From CAXYVC01 sp964292295 (GTDB lineage Bacteria > Acidobacteriota > Holophagae > Holophagales > Holophagaceae), in the NCBI GenBank assembly GCA_964292295.1, contig CAXYVC010000095.1:1-10668 (forward strand): DNA of 10,668 bases, given 5' to 3'. Made by a program: the position numbers and the translations under genes. The notes beneath the pieces are model-generated. The model was not told where the DNA came from, did no database searches, and saw only the letters and a list, made by a program, of their open reading frames with translations. This document shows, piece by piece, positions 4,885 to 10,668 of the stretch (positions are counted from its first letter, which is position 1; each line of letters begins with the position of its first letter).

Positions 4885-5847
4885 TCATTGACGGACGGGC
4901 GCCTGGAAGCACCAGGCGTCCGCCTCGGCGTGGCGCCGCAGGGCCTCAAGCGGGCCGGCCTCCAGGCCCATGGCCCGGGCGCAGGCCCACTCGCCGGGCA
5001 GATCGCAGGGCAGGATGCCGGGGTCATCCGTACCCAGGGCGCAGCGCACCCCCGCCGCCAGCATGCGCGGCAGGGGGTGGCTGCCCAGGTCCGGCAGAAG
5101 GGCGCGGTTCGACGTGGGGCAGACATCCACGGGGATGGAGCGCTCCGCAAGCAGCTCGAGAAGTTCCGGGTGGGCCGCGGCGCGCACGCCGTGGACGATG
5201 CGGGAGACGCCCGCCTCGAGCACCGCCTCCCGCACGTTCGCGCCGGGGCCGTTCTCTCCCGCGTGGGCCGCCAGGCGCAGGCCCGCCTTCCGGGCGCGCG
5301 CGAAGACCGGCGCCCAGGCACGGAAGGGCACGCGTTCCAGGCCCCCGGTCGAGAAGCCCACCACCCAGTCCGGCAGCTCCGGGAGGACCAGGTCCAGCAC
5401 CGCGTGGCCGTGCTCGGCCCCGAAGTGGTTCACGGCGTCGAGGACCACCGCCACCCGCACCCCCTGGTGACAGGCCTCGGCGATGCCCGCGTCCACGCCC
5501 CGCCAGAGTGCATCCAGCGTCAGGAAGCGCGCCTGCTCCACCAGGAAGTGGGGGCTCAGCCAGAGATCGATGCCCCGGGGCGCACCGTCCTCTGCGGGCG
5601 CCAGGCGCGAGACGCAGGCGCGCACCGCGTCCCGGGCGGCCTCGGCCCCGTCCAGGCAGGAACACACGAAGAAGAAGGCCTCCAGGAAGTGGGGATCGAA
5701 GTCCAGCACCTCTCCGCGCCAGTAGGCCTCCAGGGAGGCGGGAACCGCGACGCCCCGCGCGGCGGCGTGCGCCCGCACCCAGGCCGGATCCAGCCCCCCC
5801 TCCAGGTGGGTGTGGCGGTCGACACGGGGCGGAGAAAGAGCGTGCAT
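4885..5847 (-). CDS. Adenosine deaminase-family metal-dependent aminohydrolase
   Basis: The 320-residue cytosolic protein carries the full set of ADA-family motifs on a TIM-barrel-length chain: metal-binding HTHLEGG at 12-18, the substrate loop VVGFSTGGLE at 162-171, HAGE at 195-198 (metal His and catalytic Glu), VHG at 218-220 (catalytic His), CPTSN at 243-247, and TDDP at 273-276 (metal and catalytic Asp). The family hydrolytically removes ammonia from adenine-ring compounds. Substrates in relatives include adenosine, adenine, N6-methyl-AMP and aminofutalosine, and the sequence alone does not decide here. The first metal motif reads HTHLEGG instead of the classical HVHLDG[AS]. The ATG at 5847 has GAGG seven bases upstream. 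It lies downstream of the FYDLN gene beyond a terminator hairpin, and before tRNA-Arg. Confidence 0.87.
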   Translation of the reverse strand: MHALSPPRVDRHTHLEGGLDPAWVRAHAAARGVAVPASLEAYWRGEVLDFDPHFLEAFFFVCSCLDGAEAARDAVRACVSRLAPAEDGAPRGIDLWLSPHFLVEQARFLTLDALWRGVDAGIAEACHQGVRVAVVLDAVNHFGAEHGHAVLDLVLPELPDWVVGFSTGGLERVPFRAWAPVFARARKAGLRLAAHAGENGPGANVREAVLEAGVSRIVHGVRAAAHPELLELLAERSIPVDVCPTSNRALLPDLGSHPLPRMLAAGVRCALGTDDPGILPCDLPGEWACARAMGLEAGPLEALRRHAEADAWCFQAPVRQ

Positions 5848-5880
5848 GGGAAACCTCGGGATCCCGACCAGTGTCCAACG

Positions 5881-5901
5881 AAAAGGCCCCCGAAGGGGCC
5901 T
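5881..5901 (-). terminator. Terminator of the FYDLN zinc-ribbon gene
   Basis: AGGCCCC (5884-5890), loop CGAA (5891-5894), GGGGCCT (5895-5901) form a perfect 7-bp stem. On the minus strand the loop is C(TTCG)G and the 3' arm runs into TTTT, followed by CG. It lies about 22 bases after the stop of the zinc-ribbon gene and about 35 bases before the deaminase start, so the deaminase probably depends on read-through or a cryptic promoter. Confidence 0.75.
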
Positions 5902-5923
5902 CGCCGAAGTCTGGGAACACGCC

Positions 5924-6220
5924 CTACTCGTCGTAGTCGTCCATGTTCAGGTCGCCGGGGTCCACGCCCTCGGGTCGGGCAGGGGCGATGCCCAGGCTCT
6001 CCTGGTCCAGGCTGTCCTCGCTGATGGGCTCGGCATCCGGCTCCGGCGCGTAGTCGTCCTCGATGTGGAGGGCAGCCTTCTCCTTCTTGACGGCCTTGGC
6101 CTTGGCAGGGGCGTCTTTCTGGTTGGCACCGCACTTGGGGCAGACCGCCACGGGCTTCGTGAAGTCGTAGAACTTCGCTTCGCACTTGAAACACGACCAC
6201 TTCTTCCCCAAATTCGCCAT
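5924..6220 (-). CDS. FYDLN-type zinc-ribbon protein with acidic tail
   Basis: This small protein has 98 residues. The N-terminal zinc ribbon has two CxxC knuckles (C10, C13 and C27, C30) around KFYDF, as in the FYDLN_acid family (PF09538/TIGR02300), whose consensus reads KFYDLN. The middle (37-49) is Lys/Ala-rich and the C-terminal half (51-98) is strongly acidic, ending DDYDE, also typical of the family. No biochemical role is established for the family; nucleic-acid or protein binding by the ribbon is only a guess. The ATG at 6220 is chosen over the ATG at 6223 and a TTG at 6241 because a G-rich stretch is best spaced from it; the start is uncertain by a few codons. It is followed by a clear terminator hairpin. 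Confidence 0.82.
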   Translation of the reverse strand: MANLGKKWSCFKCEAKFYDFTKPVAVCPKCGANQKDAPAKAKAVKKEKAALHIEDDYAPEPDAEPISEDSLDQESLGIAPARPEGVDPGDLNMDDYDE

Positions 6221-6250
6221 CATGGCCCCCCGGTCTGTCAAAGGACCAAG

Positions 6251-6279
6251 GATTTACCACAATTCGTCCCGCCTGTCAT
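6251..6279 (-). promoter_or_regulatory. Candidate promoter of the FYDLN gene
   Basis: On the minus strand ATGACA (6279-6274) is followed after 17 bases by TAAATC (6256-6251), preceded by TGG as a partial extended -10. It would give a short leader before the ATG at 6220. The -10 matches only three of six consensus bases, so this is tentative. No terminator is seen between the upstream GAF gene (ending at 6307) and this site, so read-through is also possible. Confidence 0.33.
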
Positions 6280-6306
6280 GCGACCTGGATCAAAGCTGGG
6301 TCGCGG

Positions 6307-7302
6307 CTACTTCCAGGGCGCGGGACCGAGCAGGTCCGGGTTCCCCCCGCAGAGGGAGGCGACCACCGCATTCCGGAAGAGGTGGTGCCCCTCCTCCACC
6401 TCCGCGCCGTAGCGGTCCACGAAGGCCGTCAGGCTGCGCTCCAGCTCCTCCCGCAGGAGGGCGTACAGGTTCCCCTGGCGGAGCCCCGCCTCCACCTTTT
6501 CGGGAAAGTAGAGCTGGAGGTCCTCCACGAGCACCCGCGCACTGCGCTCGGCCTTGGCGCGCAGCCTGGGGTCCAGGTCGGCGGGAGCGGATTCGGCCAC
6601 GGGGGGGGGAAGGCGCTGGGTCGCCGCCGCGGGCTGCGCCTGGACCGGACGCTCCTCCTCCCGGGGTAGCGCGAGCTCGGCGAGGCACCCCTCGGCCAGA
6701 CGCGCGAGCAGGCGCACGTGGTTGGGATAGTCGAGGCGCTGGCGGAGGCCGCTGTCCACGAGCAGGAGGGCGACGACCCGCCGCCGGAGGCGCAGGGGAA
6801 GGATGCAGGCGTGCGCTGCCTCGGAGCCCCCCAGCACGCCCAGCCGGGCCCCGGTGGCTTCCCCGGGGCGGGCGACGCGCTCCTGGCGCCCCAGCATGAG
6901 GGCCTCCAGCTCCGGCGGCGGCGCCACCGAGGCGCCGTTGCGGGGCGCGGAAGCCTCGAAGCCGCGGCTGGCGAAGAGGCTGGCGACCCCCTGCTTGAGG
7001 ACGAACACCGCGCTGCGCTCCACGAAGGGCTGGAGCGCATCCAGCAGGCGTTTCAGCACCTCCCCCTGGTTCGCCGCGCCCTCGATGCGCGCCATGGCCT
7101 CGCCCAGGTCCCGCTCGGTGTCGCAGGAGACGGCCGCCGATGCGGGCGCGCAGGCCAACAGGCGCTGCAGGAAGGCCTCCTCGGGCTCCCCTTCGCCCCG
7201 CACCGCGGCCACCGCCTCCGAGACCCGCGCCAGCAGGGCGCGGTCCCGGGCCTCGGCCCAGGCGACGAGCTGTTTCAAGGGCTCCTTCAAGGTCTGGTCC
7301 AT
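6307..7302 (-). CDS. GAF-domain protein with conserved uncharacterised C-terminal helical domain
   Basis: The soluble 331-residue protein has no signal or membrane segment. Residues 1-50 are helical. Residues about 65-210 have the pattern of a GAF sensor domain (IEGAANQGEVLKRLLDAL, then a central strand CILPLRLRRRVVALLLVD). A Pro/Ala linker covers about 215-245. The C-terminal block at about 248-326 contains AKAERSARVLVEDLQLYF, NLYALLREELERS and LFRNAVVASLCGGNPDLLG. I recognise this block as a recurrent unnamed domain (often starting AKRFARLLVSEIKLYNE and ending GDPSLLG) fused to sensory or PilZ-type domains in acidobacterial and deltaproteobacterial proteins; this is from memory. The ATG at 7302 is chosen because the upstream extension reads into the divergent promoter region and stas gene; its ribosome binding site is weak. 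It is divergent from the partner-switching operon, so a sensor role for that module is possible. Confidence 0.72.
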   Translation of the reverse strand: MDQTLKEPLKQLVAWAEARDRALLARVSEAVAAVRGEGEPEEAFLQRLLACAPASAAVSCDTERDLGEAMARIEGAANQGEVLKRLLDALQPFVERSAVFVLKQGVASLFASRGFEASAPRNGASVAPPPELEALMLGRQERVARPGEATGARLGVLGGSEAAHACILPLRLRRRVVALLLVDSGLRQRLDYPNHVRLLARLAEGCLAELALPREEERPVQAQPAAATQRLPPPVAESAPADLDPRLRAKAERSARVLVEDLQLYFPEKVEAGLRQGNLYALLREELERSLTAFVDRYGAEVEEGHHLFRNAVVASLCGGNPDLLGPAPWK

Positions 7303-7352
7303 CGGCTTGTCCCGGGCTGCGTGCTTCCAAGGGTACCTGAATCCGGGAGCGC

Positions 7353-7381
7353 TGGCCAAACCCGCGGCGGAACGGTAGCAT
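7353..7381 (+). promoter_or_regulatory. Candidate promoter of the partner-switching operon in the divergent intergenic region
   Basis: TGGCCA (7353-7358) and TAGCAT (7376-7381), 17 bases apart, each match four of six bases of the sigma-70-type boxes and would start transcription about 20 bases before the STAS gene. TGGCCA is palindromic, and read on the other strand (TTGGCC, then TACCCT after 18 bases) it could also serve the divergent GAF gene. I see no recognisable alternative sigma-factor promoter in 7303-7407. Confidence is low for both directions. Confidence 0.33.
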
Positions 7382-7407
7382 GCAGGCCTAGCCGGGGGCT
7401 CATCGAC

Positions 7408-7761
7408 ATGGCAGATCTCGCGATCCAGGTGAGGGAAATGGAGGGGATCGCCGTGGTGAAGCCGGAGGGCTTCATCAACGCGCACACCGTCCGCCAGTTC
7501 GAGGAGGCCCTCGAGGGTCTGGTGGCCAAGGGCTGCTTCAACCTGCTCATCGACTGCCGGGCGCTGAACTACATCAGCTCCGCCGGCCTCGGGGCCATCA
7601 TGGGCCTGGTGGAGACCGTGCGGGAGAACGGGGGCGACATCCTGCTCTGCAGCCTGCAGGACAACGTCTTCGCCATCTTCGACACCCTGGGCTTCACCCA
7701 GCTCTACCGGGTCTTCGCCAGCGAGGACGAGGCCCTGGCCAGCCTGGCGGGAGATCGCTAG
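7408..7761 (+). CDS. STAS-domain anti-sigma factor antagonist (RsbV/SpoIIAA type)
   Basis: This single-domain cytosolic STAS protein has 117 residues. In partner switching, the unphosphorylated form binds the anti-sigma kinase and frees its target; phosphorylation on a conserved serine switches it off. The sequence LNYISSAGLGAIMG at 53-66 is the STAS signature, and by alignment on the S-x-G-L pattern Ser58 is the likely phosphate acceptor. The preceding NLLIDCRA strand and the following GGDILLCSL and LGFTQLYRVFASEDEAL segments fit the fold. The ATG at 7408 gives standard family length; a GGGGG stretch about ten bases upstream is a weak ribosome binding site. The stop TAG shares its G with the GTG start of the next gene, indicating coupled translation with the kinase that would be its partner. 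Confidence 0.9.
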   Translation: MADLAIQVREMEGIAVVKPEGFINAHTVRQFEEALEGLVAKGCFNLLIDCRALNYISSAGLGAIMGLVETVRENGGDILLCSLQDNVFAIFDTLGFTQLYRVFASEDEALASLAGDR

Positions 7762-8192
7762 TGCGCTCCGCGCCCTTGCCCGAGGCCTTCCGGCTCACCA
7801 TCCCGAGCCAGACGCGCTACCTGAACCTCGTGACGGGCCTGGCGAAGCGCGCGTCCCTGGTGGCCGGCCTGGACGACGCCATGGCCGCCAAGGTGTCCAT
7901 CGCGGTGGACGAGGCGGTCACGAACGTGATCCTGCACGCCTACCAGGGCGAACCCCACCACTGGGTGGAGATCGAGCTGCGCTTCACGGAGGGCGCCCTG
8001 GAGACCCACATCTGGCACAGCGGCCTGGGGCTGCGCGAGGACCAGGTCCTCCTGCCGGACCCCCGGGAATACGTGAAGCACCCGCGCAAGGGCGGCCTCG
8101 GCCTCCTCCTCATGAGCCGCTTCATGGACGAGGTGCACTTCGGCGTCGAGAACGGCCGCAACGAGTGCTGCATGATCAAGCGGGTGGACTGA
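7761..8192 (+). CDS. Anti-sigma/switch-kinase-like GHKL ATPase (RsbW/SpoIIAB type) with altered G1 box
   Basis: The 143-residue protein is one HATPase_c domain of the RsbW/SpoIIAB group, expected to bind ATP, phosphorylate the STAS protein encoded just upstream, and sequester a sigma factor or other target. The N box VDEAVTNVILHAY (49-61) has the catalytic Glu51 and Mg-coordinating Asn55. The G2-like box GGLGLLLM (111-118) is intact. The G1 box, normally D-x-G-x-G with the Asp contacting the adenine, reads HSGLG at 86-90, so the Asp is replaced by His86. ATP affinity may therefore differ, or the protein may act as a pure binding partner. The GTG start at 7761 is chosen because it overlaps the stas stop and GGGAG lies upstream. 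No sigma factor is encoded in the window. Confidence 0.86.
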   Translation: MRSAPLPEAFRLTIPSQTRYLNLVTGLAKRASLVAGLDDAMAAKVSIAVDEAVTNVILHAYQGEPHHWVEIELRFTEGALETHIWHSGLGLREDQVLLPDPREYVKHPRKGGLGLLLMSRFMDEVHFGVENGRNECCMIKRVD

Positions 8193-8198
8193 GCCCCC

Positions 8199-9797
8199 AT
8201 GGCGGCGCCCGGCCTTGAGGCCTCGCCCTTCCAGCGCCTGCGGGAACTCTCCCTGAGGATCCCCGAGGGCGCCCAGGAGCTCCTGCCCATCGTGGACTTC
8301 CTGGAGACCTTCCCCGAGCAGGTCACGGAGGAGGCCCTCGTCCACCTCGTGGGCGTCACGGCCCTGGGCATCGCCAAGGCCGGCCAGGGCGGCATCTGGG
8401 ACGGCCGCCGCTGGATCTTCCTGCGGGGAAACGCAAGCCCCTTCCCCACCAACCCGGGTCCCGAATGGACCAGCCTCCCCTGGACCTACGGGGACGAGAC
8501 CTTCGGCCACCTCGCGGTGCGCGCGGTGGACCCGCCCGCGGCCCTGTCCCTGCTGCTCTCGATCTCGGCCCCCCTGCTGGCCTGGCGGCGCCTGGAGGCC
8601 CTGCGCAGCGACCAGAACCGCGCCCTGGCGCTCCAGCTCAGCCGCATGAACACCCTCTTCGACCTGACGCGCAGCCTCGGCGAGGCGGAGCGGAAGGAGG
8701 ACCTCATCCACCTCGCGGCCAACAGCCTCATGGCGGAGTTCCTCCTCACGCGGCTCCTGGTGGTGGCCCCGGACGGCACCGTGCTCTTCAGCCGCGGCGT
8801 GGGCCAGCCCGGCGCCGTCCTCGACGGAGACGCCCTCCACGACCTGGTGGAGGCGAAGAGCCTCGTGCATGCCCTTGAACTGCGGGACCAGGAACACAGC
8901 CACGGCTTCGTCTACGCGGGCGAGCCCTCCGTGGGGCACCTGAGCGAGGAGGACGAGCTCTTCCTCCAGACCCTGCTGAACATCACCAGCACCCAGCTCG
9001 GCAGCCTGGAGCTGCGGGAGGCGCGGATCCAGGCCCTGCGCCTGGAGAAGGACCTGGACCTCGCCCGCAACATCCAGCGGCGCATCCTCCCCAAGCACCT
9101 TCCGGAGCCCGCAGGCTGGTGCTGCGCCGCCATCAACCTGCCCTACCAGGCCGTGGGCGGCGACCTCTACGACCTCTGGACGATCCGCGACCCGGAGCGC
9201 GGCCCCCGCCTGCACCTGGCCGTGGGCGACATCAGCGGCAAGGGGCTGCCCGCCAGCCTGATGATGACCCAGCTCTCCGCCTTCCTGCGGGCCATGGCCG
9301 ACCGGCGCGTGGAGGACTGGGGGGCCCTCGCCGCCCGCCTGAACGCCCGCATGGACGAGGTGCGGGACCGGAACCGCTACACCACCCTCTTCGCGGGCAG
9401 CCTGAACCCCGCCAACGGGGACCTGCGCTTCGTGAATGGCGGCCACAACCCGCCGCTCCTCATTCCCGCGGACGGATCCCCCGTGCGGCGCCTGGCCCCC
9501 ACCGGCCCCATGGTGGGCCTGCTGCCGGGCGTGCGCTTTGCCGAGGGCCGCGACCGCATGGACCCCGGGGATGCCCCCGTGGTCTTCACCGACGGCATGG
9601 TGGAGGCGGAGGACCTGGCGGGCCAGGAGCTGGGGGATGAGGCCCTGGCCGAGGTGGTGCGCGGCTGCCCCGGGGCGGACGCCGACGCCCTCCTGGAACA
9701 GCTCCTGGTGCGCGCCTTCCAGCACATGGAAGGCAACGGATTCAAGGACGACGTCACCCTGGTGGTCGTGAGGCGCCTGCCCGCAGGGCCGGCCTGA
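8199..9797 (+). CDS. PP2C-type (SpoIIE domain) serine phosphatase with tandem GAF-like sensor region (RsbU/RsbP type)
   Basis: The 532-residue soluble protein is expected to dephosphorylate the STAS protein and so reset the partner switch. Residues about 25-130 and 150-275 look like two GAF-type sensor domains, joined to the catalytic part by a helix (ALRLEKDLDLARNIQRRILP, 279-298) with the A-x-x-IQ-x-x-[IL]LP entry motif of this family. The SpoIIE/PP2C domain covers about 300-525, with metal-binding acidic residues in VGGDLYD (319-325), VGDISGKGLPASLMM (342-356), FTDGMVEAED (463-472) and DDVTLVVV (517-524), and NGGHNPP at 413-419. All catalytic Asp positions are present, so it should be active. 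It starts six bases after the kinase stop and is clearly in the same operon. The signal sensed by the GAF region is unknown. Confidence 0.93.
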   Translation: MAAPGLEASPFQRLRELSLRIPEGAQELLPIVDFLETFPEQVTEEALVHLVGVTALGIAKAGQGGIWDGRRWIFLRGNASPFPTNPGPEWTSLPWTYGDETFGHLAVRAVDPPAALSLLLSISAPLLAWRRLEALRSDQNRALALQLSRMNTLFDLTRSLGEAERKEDLIHLAANSLMAEFLLTRLLVVAPDGTVLFSRGVGQPGAVLDGDALHDLVEAKSLVHALELRDQEHSHGFVYAGEPSVGHLSEEDELFLQTLLNITSTQLGSLELREARIQALRLEKDLDLARNIQRRILPKHLPEPAGWCCAAINLPYQAVGGDLYDLWTIRDPERGPRLHLAVGDISGKGLPASLMMTQLSAFLRAMADRRVEDWGALAARLNARMDEVRDRNRYTTLFAGSLNPANGDLRFVNGGHNPPLLIPADGSPVRRLAPTGPMVGLLPGVRFAEGRDRMDPGDAPVVFTDGMVEAEDLAGQELGDEALAEVVRGCPGADADALLEQLLVRAFQHMEGNGFKDDVTLVVVRRLPAGPA

Positions 9798-9827
9798 CCT
9801 ATCCTTCCAGCGTTTCGCGAGGAACCC

Positions 9828-10668
9828 ATGAACGGCCTGAAATCCTTCGTCCTCATCGTGGCCATGACGGCCCTGCTCGTCTGGATCGGCTACGCCTTCT
9901 ACGGCGAGCTGGGCCTCATCGCCGCCCTGGCGGTGGGCCTCATCGCCAACGGCGTGAGCTACTTCTTCTCCGACCGCATCGTGCTGGCCATGTACGGCGC
10001 CCGGGTGGTGGACGCGCAGCAGGCTCCCGAGCTCGTCGCCATCGTGGCCAACCTCGCCGAGCGCGCCGGCCTGCCCATGCCGCGGGTGGCCGTCATCCCG
10101 GAGGAGACCCCCAACGCCTTTGCCACGGGGCGCAATCCCGAACACGCCGTGGTGGCGGTCACGGAGGGCATCCTGCGCACGCTGCCGCGCCATGAGCTGG
10201 AGGGCGTCCTGGCCCACGAGCTGGGCCACGTGAAGCACCGGGACATCCTCATCGGGAGCCTCGCCGCGGTACTGGCCCAGGCCATCATCTTCATCTCCCA
10301 CCTGGCGCTCTACTTCACGCCCCGGGACGAGGAGGGCCGCTCGAACCCCCTGGGCGGCATCCTGCTCGCCATCCTCGGCCCCATCGCCGCCACCCTGCTG
10401 CAGATGGCCATCAGCCGCTCCCGGGAATACATGGCGGACGCCTACGCCGCACGCCTCACGGGCCGCCCGGACCAGCTCGCCAGCGCGCTGGAGCGCATCA
10501 GCGGCTACAACCAGGCCTACCCCATGCGGGATGCCGAACCCAGCACCGCCCACATGATGATCGTGAACCCGCTGACCGGCGGCGGCCTCATGTCCCTCTT
10601 CTCCACCCACCCGCCCATCGCCGCCCGCATCGCGCGCCTGAACCGCCTGGCCGTGGACCTCCCCTTGA
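9828..10668 (+). CDS. htpX: HtpX-like M48 membrane zinc metalloprotease (3' end cut by window)
   Basis: HtpX is an inner-membrane protease that degrades damaged or misfolded membrane proteins with the active site on the cytoplasmic side. Visible here are two N-terminal hydrophobic segments (about 7-24 and 28-47), AHELGHVKHRD at 129-139 with zinc ligands His130 and His134 and catalytic Glu131, two further hydrophobic segments (about 143-163 and 175-195), the third ligand Glu200 in SREYMAD, and FSTHPPIAARIARL near the end. The reading frame is still open at base 10668; the final tga is out of frame, so at least a few C-terminal codons are missing. The length so far, 280 residues, is close to the E. 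coli protein. GCGAGGA five bases before the ATG is a good ribosome binding site. It lies 30 bases after the phosphatase, with no terminator or promoter seen between them, so it is likely part of the same operon. Confidence 0.93.
   Translation, partial: MNGLKSFVLIVAMTALLVWIGYAFYGELGLIAALAVGLIANGVSYFFSDRIVLAMYGARVVDAQQAPELVAIVANLAERAGLPMPRVAVIPEETPNAFATGRNPEHAVVAVTEGILRTLPRHELEGVLAHELGHVKHRDILIGSLAAVLAQAIIFISHLALYFTPRDEEGRSNPLGGILLAILGPIAATLLQMAISRSREYMADAYAARLTGRPDQLASALERISGYNQAYPMRDAEPSTAHMMIVNPLTGGGLMSLFSTHPPIAARIARLNRLAVDLPL

Noticed and set aside
7758..10610. A 950-codon open frame on the minus strand opposite the kinase, phosphatase and htpX genes
   Set aside because: It is the antisense of three genes with complete family motifs. 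Its His/Gly/Gln-rich translation has no domain features, and long stop-free antisense frames are expected at this GC content.
10666..10668. The final tga read as the stop codon of htpX
   Set aside because: From the ATG at 9828 the frame reads ...CCC TTG A at the window end, so this tga is out of frame and the gene continues beyond the window.

Overview
The window is very GC-rich, tightly packed bacterial DNA with no insertion sequence, phage gene, CRISPR array or other sign of recent transfer. The gene content suggests a Gram-negative chromosome: an HtpX-type membrane protease, a trigger factor, a FYDLN-type zinc ribbon protein, and a GAF protein whose C-terminal helical domain I associate from memory with Acidobacteriota, Myxococcota and Desulfobacterota/Geobacter-type genomes. 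An acidobacterium (Holophaga/Geothrix-like) is my best guess, but the window does not prove it.

Layout. At the left edge are the last codons of a biotinyl/lipoyl-type domain protein (1-98), overlapping cytidylate kinase cmk (95-751) by ATGA. A long minus-strand block follows, given here in transcription order. It starts with a GAF-domain protein (7302-6307), then a FYDLN zinc-ribbon protein (6220-5924), a hairpin terminator, and an adenosine-deaminase-family hydrolase (5847-4885). Next come tRNA-Arg(UCG), tRNA-Leu(UAG) and trigger factor with a long lysine-rich tail (4595-2982). Two near-identical hairpins lead into a MogA/MoaB-family protein (2902-2393), followed by a strong intrinsic terminator, an Hsp20 small heat-shock protein (2231-1779), a perfect 12-bp hairpin, and a membrane-anchored matrixin-like metalloprotease (1654-752). 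The protease stop codon abuts the cmk stop codon with no gap. Divergent from the GAF gene, a plus-strand operon runs to the right edge: a STAS anti-anti-sigma protein (RsbV/SpoIIAA type), a GHKL anti-sigma/switch kinase (RsbW type), a tandem-GAF PP2C phosphatase (RsbU/RsbP type), and HtpX, which is cut by the window end.

How the parts may work together. The plus-strand operon is a complete partner-switching module (antagonist, kinase, phosphatase) without a sigma factor in view, and it leads directly into a membrane quality-control protease. The kinase-like protein has His where the Asp of its ATP-binding G1 box is expected. Protein-quality-control genes (tig, hsp20, htpX) are unusually frequent across these 10 kb, but they lie in separate transcription units, so joint regulation is only an inference.

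No stretch longer than 300 bases lacks a gene. The largest gaps are 2232-2392 (promoter plus terminator), 7303-7407 (divergent promoter region) and 6221-6306 (probable promoter). The tga at the last three bases of the window is out of frame with htpX, so htpX is truncated by the window and is not complete. I found no clearly new multi-gene system. The best leads are the altered G1 box, the GAF protein with the uncharacterised C-terminal domain, the trigger-factor tail and the coiled-coil-bearing matrixin-like protease.
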